A stretch of 20,336 nt of DNA, taken from assembly GCA_964389005.1 (NCBI GenBank), contig CAYMCV010000039.1, positions 1 through 20,336 on the forward strand. Reading direction: 5' to 3'. Shown piece by piece: positions 1 through 7,233 of the stretch (position 1 is the stretch's first letter; each line of letters starts with the position of its first letter). Under the pieces are notes generated by a model. The model did no database searches, was not told the DNA's origin, and saw only the letters and a program-made list of their open reading frames with translations. Position numbers and translations under genes: made by a program. The DNA comes from CAYMCV01 sp964389005. GTDB taxonomy: Bacteria; Bacillota; Clostridia; Lachnospirales; Lachnospiraceae.

Positions 1-2
1 AG

Positions 3-1025
3 GGAAGTTGGTTGACGCTGTTGTTAACGGAGTTGGGAGCAAATGTAGTTGGCTATTCGCTGGAACCGCCGACAACTCCGTCATTATATGAATTATGTAA
101 ACTAGATAAACGTGTAAAATCCATTATTGGTGATATTCGTAACCTGGATTATCTAAAAGAAGTTTTTGCAGAAGAGCAGCCGGAAGTCGTATTTCATCTG
201 GCGGCACAACCGATTGTACGAGAGTCTTATCGGCATCCGGTTGAAACATATGAGACGAATGTGATGGGAACCGTACATGTTTTGGAGGCGATTCGACATA
301 CGGACAGTGTGCGTTCGGTTGTGATTGTGACGACGGATAAAGTATATGAAAATGTGGGGAAAGAAGAAGGTTATCAAGAGACGGATTCCCTTAACGGCTT
401 CGACCCATACTCCAATTCGAAGTCTTGTGCCGAGCTGGTAACAAGTAGTTATGTAAACTCTTTCCTTCGAGATAAAAAGATTGTGTTGTCAACCGTTCGC
501 GCCGGTAATGTCATCGGCGGCGGTGATTTCGCATCGGATCGTTTGTTACCGGATTGCTTGCGAGCACTGGAAAGAGGCACAACGGTTTTACTCAGAAATC
601 CACATGCAACACGCCCGTTCCAGCATGTCATGGAGCCACTATCGGTTTACATAACACTTGCAATGCAACAATGTATCAATCCGAAATTAGGCGGATGTTA
701 TAACATCGGTCCAAGCGAAAATTCCTTCTCCGTCAGTGAGATGGTAGAGGTCTTTTCCAGCGCATGGAACGGTCAGAATAAAGAAGCAATCCAAAAAGGA
801 TGCCTTCCTGCATTCACATATGAGATTGCAGAAGAACATAACGCACCGCACGAAGCGGCGCTCTTACAACTAGATAGTTCTAAGGTGCGTACAGCGCTTG
901 GCTATGAACCCAAATGGGACTGTCGCAAGGCGATTGAGACAATCGTTGCGTGGGATACCGCATACCTCATGCAAGGAGACCTCCTCACCATGACACTTAA
1001 TCAGATTCACGCATACTTAGATTAA
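3..1025 (+). CDS. rfbG: CDP-glucose 4,6-dehydratase, 5' end cut off by window edge
   Basis: Short-chain dehydrogenase/reductase enzyme that converts CDP-D-glucose to CDP-4-keto-6-deoxy-D-glucose, an early step toward dideoxy or branched sugars of surface polysaccharides. The frame is open from base 3 (reads GSWLTLLLTELGA), which matches the family's N-terminal stretch just after the Gly-rich NAD site. The true start therefore lies upstream of the window, and the TTG at 12 is not a start. Visible family marks: HLAAQPIVR, the TTDKVYEN segment with its catalytic Thr-Asp-Lys, the YSNSK active-site Tyr/Lys pair, and the sugar-nucleotide segment RAGNVIGGGD followed by RPFQHVMEPL. The C-terminus looks complete. 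The next gene starts 18 bp downstream behind a GGAGA ribosome site, so they are probably co-transcribed. The coding sequence holds three copies of the TTATGTAAAC motif. Confidence 0.9.
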   Translation, partial: GSWLTLLLTELGANVVGYSLEPPTTPSLYELCKLDKRVKSIIGDIRNLDYLKEVFAEEQPEVVFHLAAQPIVRESYRHPVETYETNVMGTVHVLEAIRHTDSVRSVVIVTTDKVYENVGKEEGYQETDSLNGFDPYSNSKSCAELVTSSYVNSFLRDKKIVLSTVRAGNVIGGGDFASDRLLPDCLRALERGTTVLLRNPHATRPFQHVMEPLSVYITLAMQQCINPKLGGCYNIGPSENSFSVSEMVEVFSSAWNGQNKEAIQKGCLPAFTYEIAEEHNAPHEAALLQLDSSKVRTALGYEPKWDCRKAIETIVAWDTAYLMQGDLLTMTLNQIHAYLD

Positions 1026-1043
1026 CTATTCAAGGAGAATCTC

Positions 1044-2666
1044 ATGAAACTATCATATTCAAAACTCAAAAAATATGCATGCATCTACATAGCTCTCCCG
1101 GTGTTGGTATTCGCCATCGGCTGGCTTCGCCCGATATGGGCTGTTGTGGTTACACTCGCAACCATTGCATGCCTTTTCTTTGCATTTTACCGTAAAAAGA
1201 ATGACGCAGAACTCGAGGAATCGACCGTTCGTATCCCAATCTCATTTCTCATCATCGGCGCTTTGATTGCGCTTGTTTGGGTATGGCAGTCCGGACTCGG
1301 CGGGCTCTGGGCGCAAAGCAAAGATTACCCATGGCGTAATGCGATATACCGAGATATCATTCTGCGCGACTGGCCGGTTGTATATGACCAGTACGGCGGT
1401 GTCCTCGTATATTATATCGGATTCTGGCTGTTTCCTTCCTTGTTTGGGAAACTGGCGCTTCTGTTCGGAGGCTCAGCAGAAACTGCGTTTTTTGCCGGAA
1501 ACATTGCGCTCATGCTATGGGCGGCAGTCGGTATATTCCTATTGTTTCTGTTGCTGGCAGAATACTTTCACTGCGATACCGTGAAGAAATTGTTGTTTGT
1601 GATACTTTTCTTCATATTCTTCAGCGGAATGGATATCCTTGGCTCGATTGAGCCGCTTGGCGCGAATTTATACCATTTGGAGTGGTGGGCGGATAAATAT
1701 CAGTACAGTTCATTTACAACCTGCCTGTTCTGGGTTTTTAACCAATCAGTGATTCCTTGGATTGCATTTATGTGCATTCTCAGAGAAAAAACTGTTTCGA
1801 ACTATATTTTTCTCGGAATGATGTGCTTGTTCTCCGGACCGCTGCCGTTCTTGGGTGTATTTGTTTATTGTATTGTACTTGGAATCTGTAAGTTCGTAGA
1901 ATTATGTAAACTAAAAAGTGCCAAATCAATAATAAAACAGATTTTATCTCCCTCCAATCTCATAGCAACCATTTTCCTGTTTCCGGTCATCGGTACCTAT
2001 CTGCTGTGCAACGATGCACTGACGGGAGGCGCCATTCGCGTATCTTCGCAGGCGGCCGTGGTACAGGAGAGTGCAAACGGAACGGATATGTCAGGACTGA
2101 CAACGTATTTGATGTTCATTATGTTTGAATTTGGTATCTACGCATTGCTAATTCTCAGAAAATACAAAAAGAATCCGTTATACTATGTTACAGTCGGAAT
2201 GCTGTTGGTATTGCCATTCTTGAAAGTCGGTTACGGAGATGATTTTCCGATGCGTGTTTCCATACCGTCATTATTTTTCTTGTATTTATTGTGCACCCGT
2301 TTTATCATGGAGGAGAAAGGCGTGCTGAAATTGCCCAAAGCACCGGTTCCGGATTCGGAATCATTTCGTGAACAAGACAAGGCATATGCAAAGCTAAAAA
2401 ACAAAAGACTATTATTTATCATTTTAATTATTTGCCTAATATTGGGAGCAGTAACGCCCGCAGTTGAGTTTTATCGGGGTGCACGCCAGGTTGCAATGAG
2501 AGGAATCAATGACCCGATTTCGGATCATCTTTATACATTAGGGGGCGACGGACCTTACTATGGAGCGGAAGACGGACGATCTTTCCCCAACTTTATCACC
2601 ACCAAACCAAAGGAGCAGAAGTTTTTTATTTACTTTGCAAAAGAGTCGGATTTGCTTCACGACTAG
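1044..2666 (+). CDS. Unrecognised polytopic membrane protein (540 aa), probably surface-polysaccharide related
   Basis: I do not recognise a named family. The protein has about ten or eleven hydrophobic segments: two near the N-terminus (about residues 12-48), one at about 66-82, a dense set from about 110 to 300, others at about 345-425, and a last one near 450-470. A hydrophilic tail of about 65 residues follows. The loop after the third segment, with SKDYPWRNAIYRDI and a WPVVYDQYGG stretch, is rich in acidic and aromatic residues, which resembles the first external loop of GT-C-fold glycosyltransferases. That is only a resemblance. A second notable spot is DDFPMRVSIPSLFFLYLL near residue 400. 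The start ATG has a GGAGA site (1033-1037). It sits between a nucleotide-sugar enzyme gene and a GGDEF gene with very short gaps. A glycan polymerase, glycosyltransferase or transporter role is inference from context. Confidence 0.6.
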   Translation: MKLSYSKLKKYACIYIALPVLVFAIGWLRPIWAVVVTLATIACLFFAFYRKKNDAELEESTVRIPISFLIIGALIALVWVWQSGLGGLWAQSKDYPWRNAIYRDIILRDWPVVYDQYGGVLVYYIGFWLFPSLFGKLALLFGGSAETAFFAGNIALMLWAAVGIFLLFLLLAEYFHCDTVKKLLFVILFFIFFSGMDILGSIEPLGANLYHLEWWADKYQYSSFTTCLFWVFNQSVIPWIAFMCILREKTVSNYIFLGMMCLFSGPLPFLGVFVYCIVLGICKFVELCKLKSAKSIIKQILSPSNLIATIFLFPVIGTYLLCNDALTGGAIRVSSQAAVVQESANGTDMSGLTTYLMFIMFEFGIYALLILRKYKKNPLYYVTVGMLLVLPFLKVGYGDDFPMRVSIPSLFFLYLLCTRFIMEEKGVLKLPKAPVPDSESFREQDKAYAKLKNKRLLFIILIICLILGAVTPAVEFYRGARQVAMRGINDPISDHLYTLGGDGPYYGAEDGRSFPNFITTKPKEQKFFIYFAKESDLLHD

Positions 2667-2675
2667 AGGTTCTGT

Positions 2676-3773
2676 ATGAATTACGTAAGAGATTTTATGG
2701 GGTTTATCAATAAGGATGTCAGAGGACGAAATGAGACCAAGACAATTCCTGTCATGCTGCGGACGGTGTCCGTGGTAATGATTGGTTATTATCTTGTCTA
2801 TTTTGCGTTGATTGTCGGCAAGGGACAGATTATTATGTCCGCAATGACCATTATTGGCGTATTGATTTTCTTGCTTGGATTTGTGATGACTTACAATGAG
2901 AAGACGCAATTCTCCGTCATTATGACACATGCCTACGGAATGATATGGAGCATCGCTTTTATCTTGTTCTATGGCTGGAGATGCGGGGCGCAACTTTTTT
3001 TTGCCGTGCTGTTGTTACTTGGGTTTGTCACCAGTTATTCCAATTATCTGGTGAAATGCCTATATGCAGTTCTGCTTCTTGCCCTTCGGATTGTTATGTA
3101 CTTTATTGCTATGAATATCAAACCGATTTATGCAAACATGATTTATGAAGAAGTGGCATTTCAAATTCTGAATTCCGTTGTATTCTTTACCATAATAGCG
3201 ACCGTTGTAGTCATTTTTACCAAGAACAGTATATCCATGGAGGAGAAACTGAAGACATATAACGAACAGTTGATTAAACTGGCTAGTGTTGATTCTCTGA
3301 CCGGTTTACAGAACCGCAGATGTATGATGGAGCATTTACAGCGTTATGTGGATGAATTGGAAAAGGAAGAAGATAAGAAACTAACGGTAGTTATTGGCGA
3401 CATTGATTTTTTCAAACGCTTCAACGATCAATACGGGCATGCATGCGGGGATGAGGTATTGCTCCAATTATCGGCTGTTTTTACCGATTTTATGGAAGAT
3501 CAAGGTACCGTTGCCAGATGGGGTGGCGAAGAATTCCTGTTGGTATTTGAAGAAAAGGATGCCAATGACACTTTGATACAGATGAATAAATTGTTGCATC
3601 GCATTCGCCTGATGGAGGTTCGATACGGCGGTGAGGCGTTGCGTGTAACGATGACCTTCGGAATCGCGGAATACATTCCGGGAACGTCCATAGATGTTAC
3701 AATCAGCAATGCAGATAAAAAACTCTATATCGGTAAGCAGAATGGGCGAAATCGCGTGGTTTCCGATATGTAG
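2676..3773 (+). CDS. Membrane-anchored diguanylate cyclase (GGDEF domain)
   Basis: Predicted to make the second messenger c-di-GMP from two GTP. The N-terminal half has six hydrophobic segments (about residues 25-190) and no recognised sensor domain. A short linker (about 188-205) leads into a GGDEF domain that begins at DSLTGLQNRR. The metal/nucleotide stretch GDIDFFKRFNDQYGH and the active-site loop GGEEF (residues 283-287) are intact, and the domain ends with the usual ADKKLYIGKQNGRNR, so it should be active. The residues where the allosteric I-site RxxD normally lies (274-277) are E and G at the key positions, so product inhibition through that site is not expected. It starts 9 bp after the preceding stop with an AGAGG site. 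No EAL or HD-GYP domain is attached. The ligand of the membrane region is unknown. Confidence 0.9.
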   Translation: MNYVRDFMGFINKDVRGRNETKTIPVMLRTVSVVMIGYYLVYFALIVGKGQIIMSAMTIIGVLIFLLGFVMTYNEKTQFSVIMTHAYGMIWSIAFILFYGWRCGAQLFFAVLLLLGFVTSYSNYLVKCLYAVLLLALRIVMYFIAMNIKPIYANMIYEEVAFQILNSVVFFTIIATVVVIFTKNSISMEEKLKTYNEQLIKLASVDSLTGLQNRRCMMEHLQRYVDELEKEEDKKLTVVIGDIDFFKRFNDQYGHACGDEVLLQLSAVFTDFMEDQGTVARWGGEEFLLVFEEKDANDTLIQMNKLLHRIRLMEVRYGGEALRVTMTFGIAEYIPGTSIDVTISNADKKLYIGKQNGRNRVVSDM

Positions 3774-3789
3774 AACGGATGGAAGGATA

Positions 3790-4470
3790 ATGGAAGAGAG
3801 ACATTCAAGAACGAAGATGGTAATTGGCGAACAAGGGTTGAAGAAACTTGCAGAGGCGCACGTTGCGGTCTTTGGCATCGGTGGTGTTGGCGGATATGCC
3901 ATCGAAGCATTGGCAAGAGGCGGCATCGGACGGTTGACCATTGTGGATAAGGATGTTGTGTCGGTAAGCAATTTGAATCGACAGTTGGTCGCAGATATGA
4001 CAACCATCGGAAAACCCAAGACGGAAGTGATGTGCGAACGTTTGCAGGCGATAGCACCGGAATGCAAAGTGCAGATACAGAACTTGTTCTATCTTCCGGA
4101 GACAGCGGATCAACTTCATATGCGTGATTATGACTATGTGATTGATGCGGTTGATACCGTTACAGCCAAGATGGAATTGATTTCTCGATGCAAAGAGAGC
4201 GGAACGCCGATTATCTGTTGTATGGGAACCGGAAACAAAACCGATCCAACCGCATTCGAAGTCGCAGACATCTATCGGACATCAATCTGTCCGTTGGCAA
4301 GAATCATTCGCCGAGAGTGCAAGTCACGAGGAATTACGCAGTTAAAAGTTGTGTATTCCACGGAAGTACCGATATCGACGGGAGAGCGGACTCCGGGAAG
4401 CGTTTCCTTTGTACCGGGTGTGGCAGGTCTGATTCTTGCGGGAGAAGTAATCAAAGATTTAATCAAATAA
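3790..4470 (+). CDS. tcdA: tRNA threonylcarbamoyladenosine dehydratase (ThiF/E1-like)
   Basis: ThiF/HesA superfamily enzyme that uses ATP to cyclise t6A37 of ANN-decoding tRNAs to ct6A. The N-terminus (HSRTKMVIGEQGLKKL) leads into the ATP-binding glycine loop GIGGVGGYA, then the acidic VDKD strand and NLNRQL, the typical E1-like ATP/Mg site. A later CMGTGNKTDPTAF segment and TSICPLARIIRREC are characteristic of the TcdA branch rather than ThiF or MoeB. At 226 aa it is close to the shorter Firmicutes members and shorter than the E. coli protein. I chose ATG 3790 because it lies after the previous stop and has GGAAGG just upstream. A longer in-frame start at 3694 would overlap the GGDEF gene by 80 bp with no ribosome site. 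Likely co-transcribed with the genes before it. Confidence 0.9.
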   Translation: MEERHSRTKMVIGEQGLKKLAEAHVAVFGIGGVGGYAIEALARGGIGRLTIVDKDVVSVSNLNRQLVADMTTIGKPKTEVMCERLQAIAPECKVQIQNLFYLPETADQLHMRDYDYVIDAVDTVTAKMELISRCKESGTPIICCMGTGNKTDPTAFEVADIYRTSICPLARIIRRECKSRGITQLKVVYSTEVPISTGERTPGSVSFVPGVAGLILAGEVIKDLIK

Positions 4471-4471
4471 A

Positions 4472-4499
4472 AAACCTTCGGATGACGGTCCGAAGGTTT
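4472..4499 (-). terminator. Intrinsic terminator of rpsT, shared with convergent tcdA
   Basis: Perfect 11-bp stem (4472-4482 with 4489-4499) and a 6-base loop. Read on the - strand it is followed by TTTTTTATTT, a good U-tract for rpsT. Read on the + strand it lacks a clear U-tract, so termination of tcdA is likely weaker. It directly abuts the tcdA stop codon. Confidence 0.85.
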
Positions 4500-4519
4500 C
4501 AATTATGATAGGTTAATTC

Positions 4520-4786
4520 CTATACGCTCATTTTATTCACAGCAATATTCAGTCTGGAAATCTTTCTTGAAGCATAGTTCTTATGATAAACGCCTTTGGA
4601 TGTGGCTTTATCAATCGTACTCGTTGCAGCAAGTAAAGCAGCTTTTGCAGCTTCCTGATCATTTGCTTCGATTGCAGCATATACTTTCTTAACAGAAGTT
4701 TTCACGCCTGAACGGATTGCTTTGTTTCTGTCAGCTCTGGTCTGAGATACGAGAATTCTCTTTTTTGCAGATTTAATGTTAGCCAA
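4520..4786 (-). CDS. rpsT: Small ribosomal subunit protein bS20, TTG start
   Basis: Primary-binding protein of the 30S body, contacting 16S rRNA. It is 88 residues, the normal length, and very rich in Lys, Arg and Ala. The hallmark N-terminus is MANIKSAKKRI, and the family helices follow (KTSVKKVYAAIE, KGVYHKNYASRKISRL). The start is a TTG at 4786-4784, preceded at 8 bases by a strong GGGAGGTG site (4800-4793). No in-frame ATG could replace it without losing the conserved MANIKSAKK. A UUG start is also used by E. coli rpsT, where it takes part in autogenous translational control; the same control here is inference. It is the only - strand gene in the window, divergent from gpr, with its own promoter and terminator. 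Confidence 0.97.
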   Translation of the reverse strand: MANIKSAKKRILVSQTRADRNKAIRSGVKTSVKKVYAAIEANDQEAAKAALLAATSTIDKATSKGVYHKNYASRKISRLNIAVNKMSV

Positions 4787-4873
4787 GACTTACACCTCCC
4801 ATTTTCAATGTCGTTTTTTGAAAATGTTTCATTAAAGCCGGACACGGACGTTCTAATGTAAACATACGGTTAT

Positions 4874-4902
4874 ATCTTAGAGTAAAGAAAGAAATCTGTC
4901 AA
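4874..4902 (-). promoter_or_regulatory. Sigma-A promoter of rpsT
   Basis: On the - strand: TTGACA (4902-4897), 17-bp spacer, TAAGAT (4879-4874). The -35 is a perfect consensus and the -10 matches 5 of 6. This leaves a leader of about 80 bases before the rpsT ribosome site. Confidence 0.75.
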
Positions 4903-4911
4903 TACATATTT
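4882..4911 (+). promoter_or_regulatory. Possible sigma-G promoter of gpr (weak match)
   Basis: GTAAA (4882-4886), 18-bp spacer, CATATTT (4905-4911), compared with the Bacillus sigma-G pattern GHATR / CATNNTA. One mismatch in each box. gpr is sigma-G-dependent in B. subtilis. The site overlaps the rpsT promoter on the opposite strand. This is pattern matching only. Confidence 0.3.
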
Positions 4912-4960
4912 TCTTATTTTTGAGAAAAAATAAGGATAAAATGATGACACGAGGTGTTGT

Positions 4961-5830
4961 ATGGGCAATTTTCAAGTCAGAACCGATCTTGCTTTGGAGG
5001 CACGCGAGAGTGTGCGCGAGCCGGAAGGTGAAATNNNNNNNNNNAGCTATCATAATGAAAAGAATGTTAAGACCACAAAGGTGTATATAGAAAGTAAAAA
5101 TGCAGCGAAAAGAATGGGTAAACCGCAAGGAACCTATATTACGCTGGAAGCTCCGGAACTGACGGAGCCGGACGAAGATTATCATCGCGAAATATCAGAG
5201 GAGTTGGCCAATGCTCTGAAGGCAGTCATTCCTACAGAAAAAAAAGAACAGTCCGTATTGGTGGTCGGACTCGGAAACCGCGAGGTAACTGCGGATGCAC
5301 TCGGGCCACATGTTGTTGACAATCTGTGTATTACGCGCCATATTCTGATGGAGTACGGAAAAGCGGCATATAATTGTAATCATATCAATACAATCAGCAG
5401 CATCGTTCCGGGTGTTATGGCCAAAACCGGCATGGAAAGTGTAGAGATTGTGAAGGGTGTGGTTGAGGAGACCAATCCGGATTATGTAATCGTAATCGAT
5501 GCGCTTGCGGCACGCAGTACCAAACGATTGACGCGTACCATCCAGGTAACGGACACCGGGATTCATCCGGGTTCCGGTGTCGGGAATCACAGAAACGGAT
5601 TGACATTGGAAAGTCTTGGCGTACCGGTTATTGCCATCGGCGTACCGACGGTTGTGGATGCTGCGACAATTGTAAATGATGCTGTTGAGGATAAAGACAC
5701 GTCAATTTTTATCAAAGGGATGTCGGAGCTGAACAATATGTATGTTACGGGGAAGGATATCGATGAGACCATCAAGCGACTCGGATATACGATTTCGGAG
5801 GCACTTAACATTGCATTGATGATGGAATAA
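4961..5830 (+). CDS. gpr: Germination protease GPR (peptidase family A25), with a sequence gap inside
   Basis: Spore-core endopeptidase that degrades small acid-soluble spore proteins at germination. It is made as an inactive zymogen. The N-terminus QVRTDLALEARE matches the family's self-processing site; by analogy with B. megaterium GPR, cleavage would be between Asp9 and Leu10. The two aspartates known to be essential in the family are present, in VTADALGP (about residue 112) and VIDALAARS (about residue 180). Other family blocks are GKPQGTYITLEAP, SSIVPGVMAKTGM and HPGSGVGNHRNGL. Bases 5035-5044 are N. Ten N keep the reading frame and hide about four residues, but the true gap length is unknown. 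ATG 4961 has a GAGGTG site. The neighbours (rpsT divergent, spoIIP downstream) match the B. subtilis order. Confidence 0.95.
   Translation: MGNFQVRTDLALEARESVREPEGEXXXXSYHNEKNVKTTKVYIESKNAAKRMGKPQGTYITLEAPELTEPDEDYHREISEELANALKAVIPTEKKEQSVLVVGLGNREVTADALGPHVVDNLCITRHILMEYGKAAYNCNHINTISSIVPGVMAKTGMESVEIVKGVVEETNPDYVIVIDALAARSTKRLTRTIQVTDTGIHPGSGVGNHRNGLTLESLGVPVIAIGVPTVVDAATIVNDAVEDKDTSIFIKGMSELNNMYVTGKDIDETIKRLGYTISEALNIALMME
5035..5044. other. Assembly gap (10 N) inside gpr
   Basis: Ten consecutive unknown bases. The frame downstream is the same as upstream if the count is real, and the flanking residues fit the family, so the gap is probably about this size rather than a large missing block. 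Confidence 0.95.
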
Positions 5831-5852
5831 CCGAAGAAAACGGACATATACT
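5824..5852 (+). promoter_or_regulatory. Possible sigma-E promoter of spoIIP
   Basis: GGAATAAC (5824-5831), 13-bp spacer, CATATACT (5845-5852). The -10 matches 7 of 8 positions of the B. subtilis sigma-E pattern CATACAAT/CATACACT; the -35 shares only the ATA core. spoIIP is sigma-E-dependent in B. subtilis. Transcription would begin near 5859, which fits the TTG start at 5899 better than the GTG at 5866. Confidence 0.4.
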
Positions 5853-5898
5853 TGCAGTATAAAACGTGATTCCGTTGTTTGAACGGATAAGGATTAAG

Positions 5899-7149
5899 TT
5901 GATTTTGAAGAAAAATGACACAAAATGGCAGGTTGCAGTCAGTGGAATGGTGATACTGTTTCTTTTTTGTACGCTATGTATGTTTCTTGAACAGGGTGCA
6001 CCAAAAGTCGGCGGAATTCGGGATGAAATACAAGAGACTGTCGGCGAGAAAATCACCGGAATCTATTCACCGGCACTTCTGTTTGTGCGGTATGCCGGAG
6101 AAGAGGAAGGTTTTACGGAGGGAATCAGACAGAGTTTGTTGTTGAGAATCCCGCTGTATGCGTATATGAATCAAAAAGACGAAATGGTTCTGTATGTTGA
6201 GGATACATTGACTGAGGCGTTGATTCTTGAAAATGAAGGTCGCGATGAGTATTATGAGGACACATTGCAGGAGGCAATGGAACTTGAAAATGAACTCGAG
6301 GCTTCCAAAGCGCAGAATGAGCCGCCGGTTACAACAAATCCGGAGACGGAAAGCGTAGAATTCTTCGTTGAAGCTTTGGAAAAAAAGCAAATATATAAAA
6401 ATGAGGACTTATATGATTATACTTTTTTGTTGGAAAATTTTTATGTTGTCGATTCAGCAACTTCTGCGAATGCCAGACTGATATCCGCACAGAACTTCAT
6501 GGAGACGGATATGCGACTAAATTCGGAGAATGAGGGTTATCAGATCTTGATTTACCATACGCATTCGACAGAGGCATTTGCGGACAGCGTACCCGGTGAA
6601 AGTGCGGATACAGTTGTCGGAATGGGGGCTTATCTTAAGCAACTTTTAGAAGAAAAATACGGATTTCGTGTATTGCACCATACCGGTGCATATGACGTGG
6701 AAAACAGAGATTATGCATATTCTTACGCAGCACCGGCACTGGAAAGTTTGCTTTCGGAGCATCCTGAAATCGAGGTCGTGATTGATTTGCACAGAGACGG
6801 CGTGGCGGAAGGACGACATCTGGTAACCGATTTGAATGGCAGGCAGACGGCGCAAATCATGTTTTTTAACGGATTGAGTTATACCAATGCCGTGGGGCAG
6901 ATTTCCTATCTTGAGAACCCATATCTCAAAGAGAATCTGGCACTTTCTTTTCAAATGCAACTTGCCGCAAATGAGTATTATCCGGGCCTGACAAGGAAAA
7001 TCTATCTCAAAGGATATCGGTACAACATGCATTATCGACCGAAGACGATGCTCGTTGAAATGGGGGCACAGACCAATACGGTGCAGGAAATTAAGAATGC
7101 CTGCGAACCTTTTGCACACCTTTTATCATTGGTGTTACAACCGCAATAA
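5899..7149 (+). CDS. spoIIP: Stage II sporulation protein P (peptidoglycan amidase/endopeptidase)
   Basis: Part of the SpoIID-SpoIIM-SpoIIP machine that remodels septal peptidoglycan so that the mother cell can engulf the forespore. One N-terminal membrane anchor (about residues 13-32 from this start) places the rest outside the membrane. An acidic linker, about residues 80-150, is rich in Glu. The catalytic domain begins near YQILIYHTHSTEAF, continues through GMGAYLKQLL and VVIDLHRDG, and ends at MLVEMGAQTNT. The His and Glu residues in these blocks are the expected metal-site ligands. Start choice: TTG 5899 has AAGGA six bases upstream and gives 416 aa, close to the B. subtilis length. A GTG at 5866 would add 11 residues but has no ribosome site. 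Follows gpr by 68 bases. Confidence 0.93.
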   Translation: MILKKNDTKWQVAVSGMVILFLFCTLCMFLEQGAPKVGGIRDEIQETVGEKITGIYSPALLFVRYAGEEEGFTEGIRQSLLLRIPLYAYMNQKDEMVLYVEDTLTEALILENEGRDEYYEDTLQEAMELENELEASKAQNEPPVTTNPETESVEFFVEALEKKQIYKNEDLYDYTFLLENFYVVDSATSANARLISAQNFMETDMRLNSENEGYQILIYHTHSTEAFADSVPGESADTVVGMGAYLKQLLEEKYGFRVLHHTGAYDVENRDYAYSYAAPALESLLSEHPEIEVVIDLHRDGVAEGRHLVTDLNGRQTAQIMFFNGLSYTNAVGQISYLENPYLKENLALSFQMQLAANEYYPGLTRKIYLKGYRYNMHYRPKTMLVEMGAQTNTVQEIKNACEPFAHLLSLVLQPQ

Positions 7150-7173
7150 TTCAGCAAATCGAAAAAGAAAAGG

Positions 7174-7202
7174 TTGTAAGAAGAATCATTTTTATTTATA
7201 AT
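7174..7202 (+). promoter_or_regulatory. Sigma-A promoter of lepA-hemW
   Basis: TTGTAA (7174-7179), 17-bp spacer, perfect TATAAT (7197-7202). Transcription would start near 7209, giving a short leader before the GGAGG site of lepA. Confidence 0.75.
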
Positions 7203-7233
7203 AAACCGAATGATGTACATACGGAGGAAAAAC

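Noticed and set aside
12..14. TTG as the start of the first gene
   Set aside because: Reading continues upstream in frame with family residues (GSW), so the gene is simply cut by the window edge.
3694..3789. Longer start for tcdA
   Set aside because: Would overlap the GGDEF gene by 80 bases and add residues not seen in the family; ATG 3790 has a ribosome-site-like GGAAGG.
3468..4067. 199-residue open frame on the - strand
   Set aside because: Lies opposite the well-supported GGDEF and tcdA genes, has no ribosome site and resembles no family.
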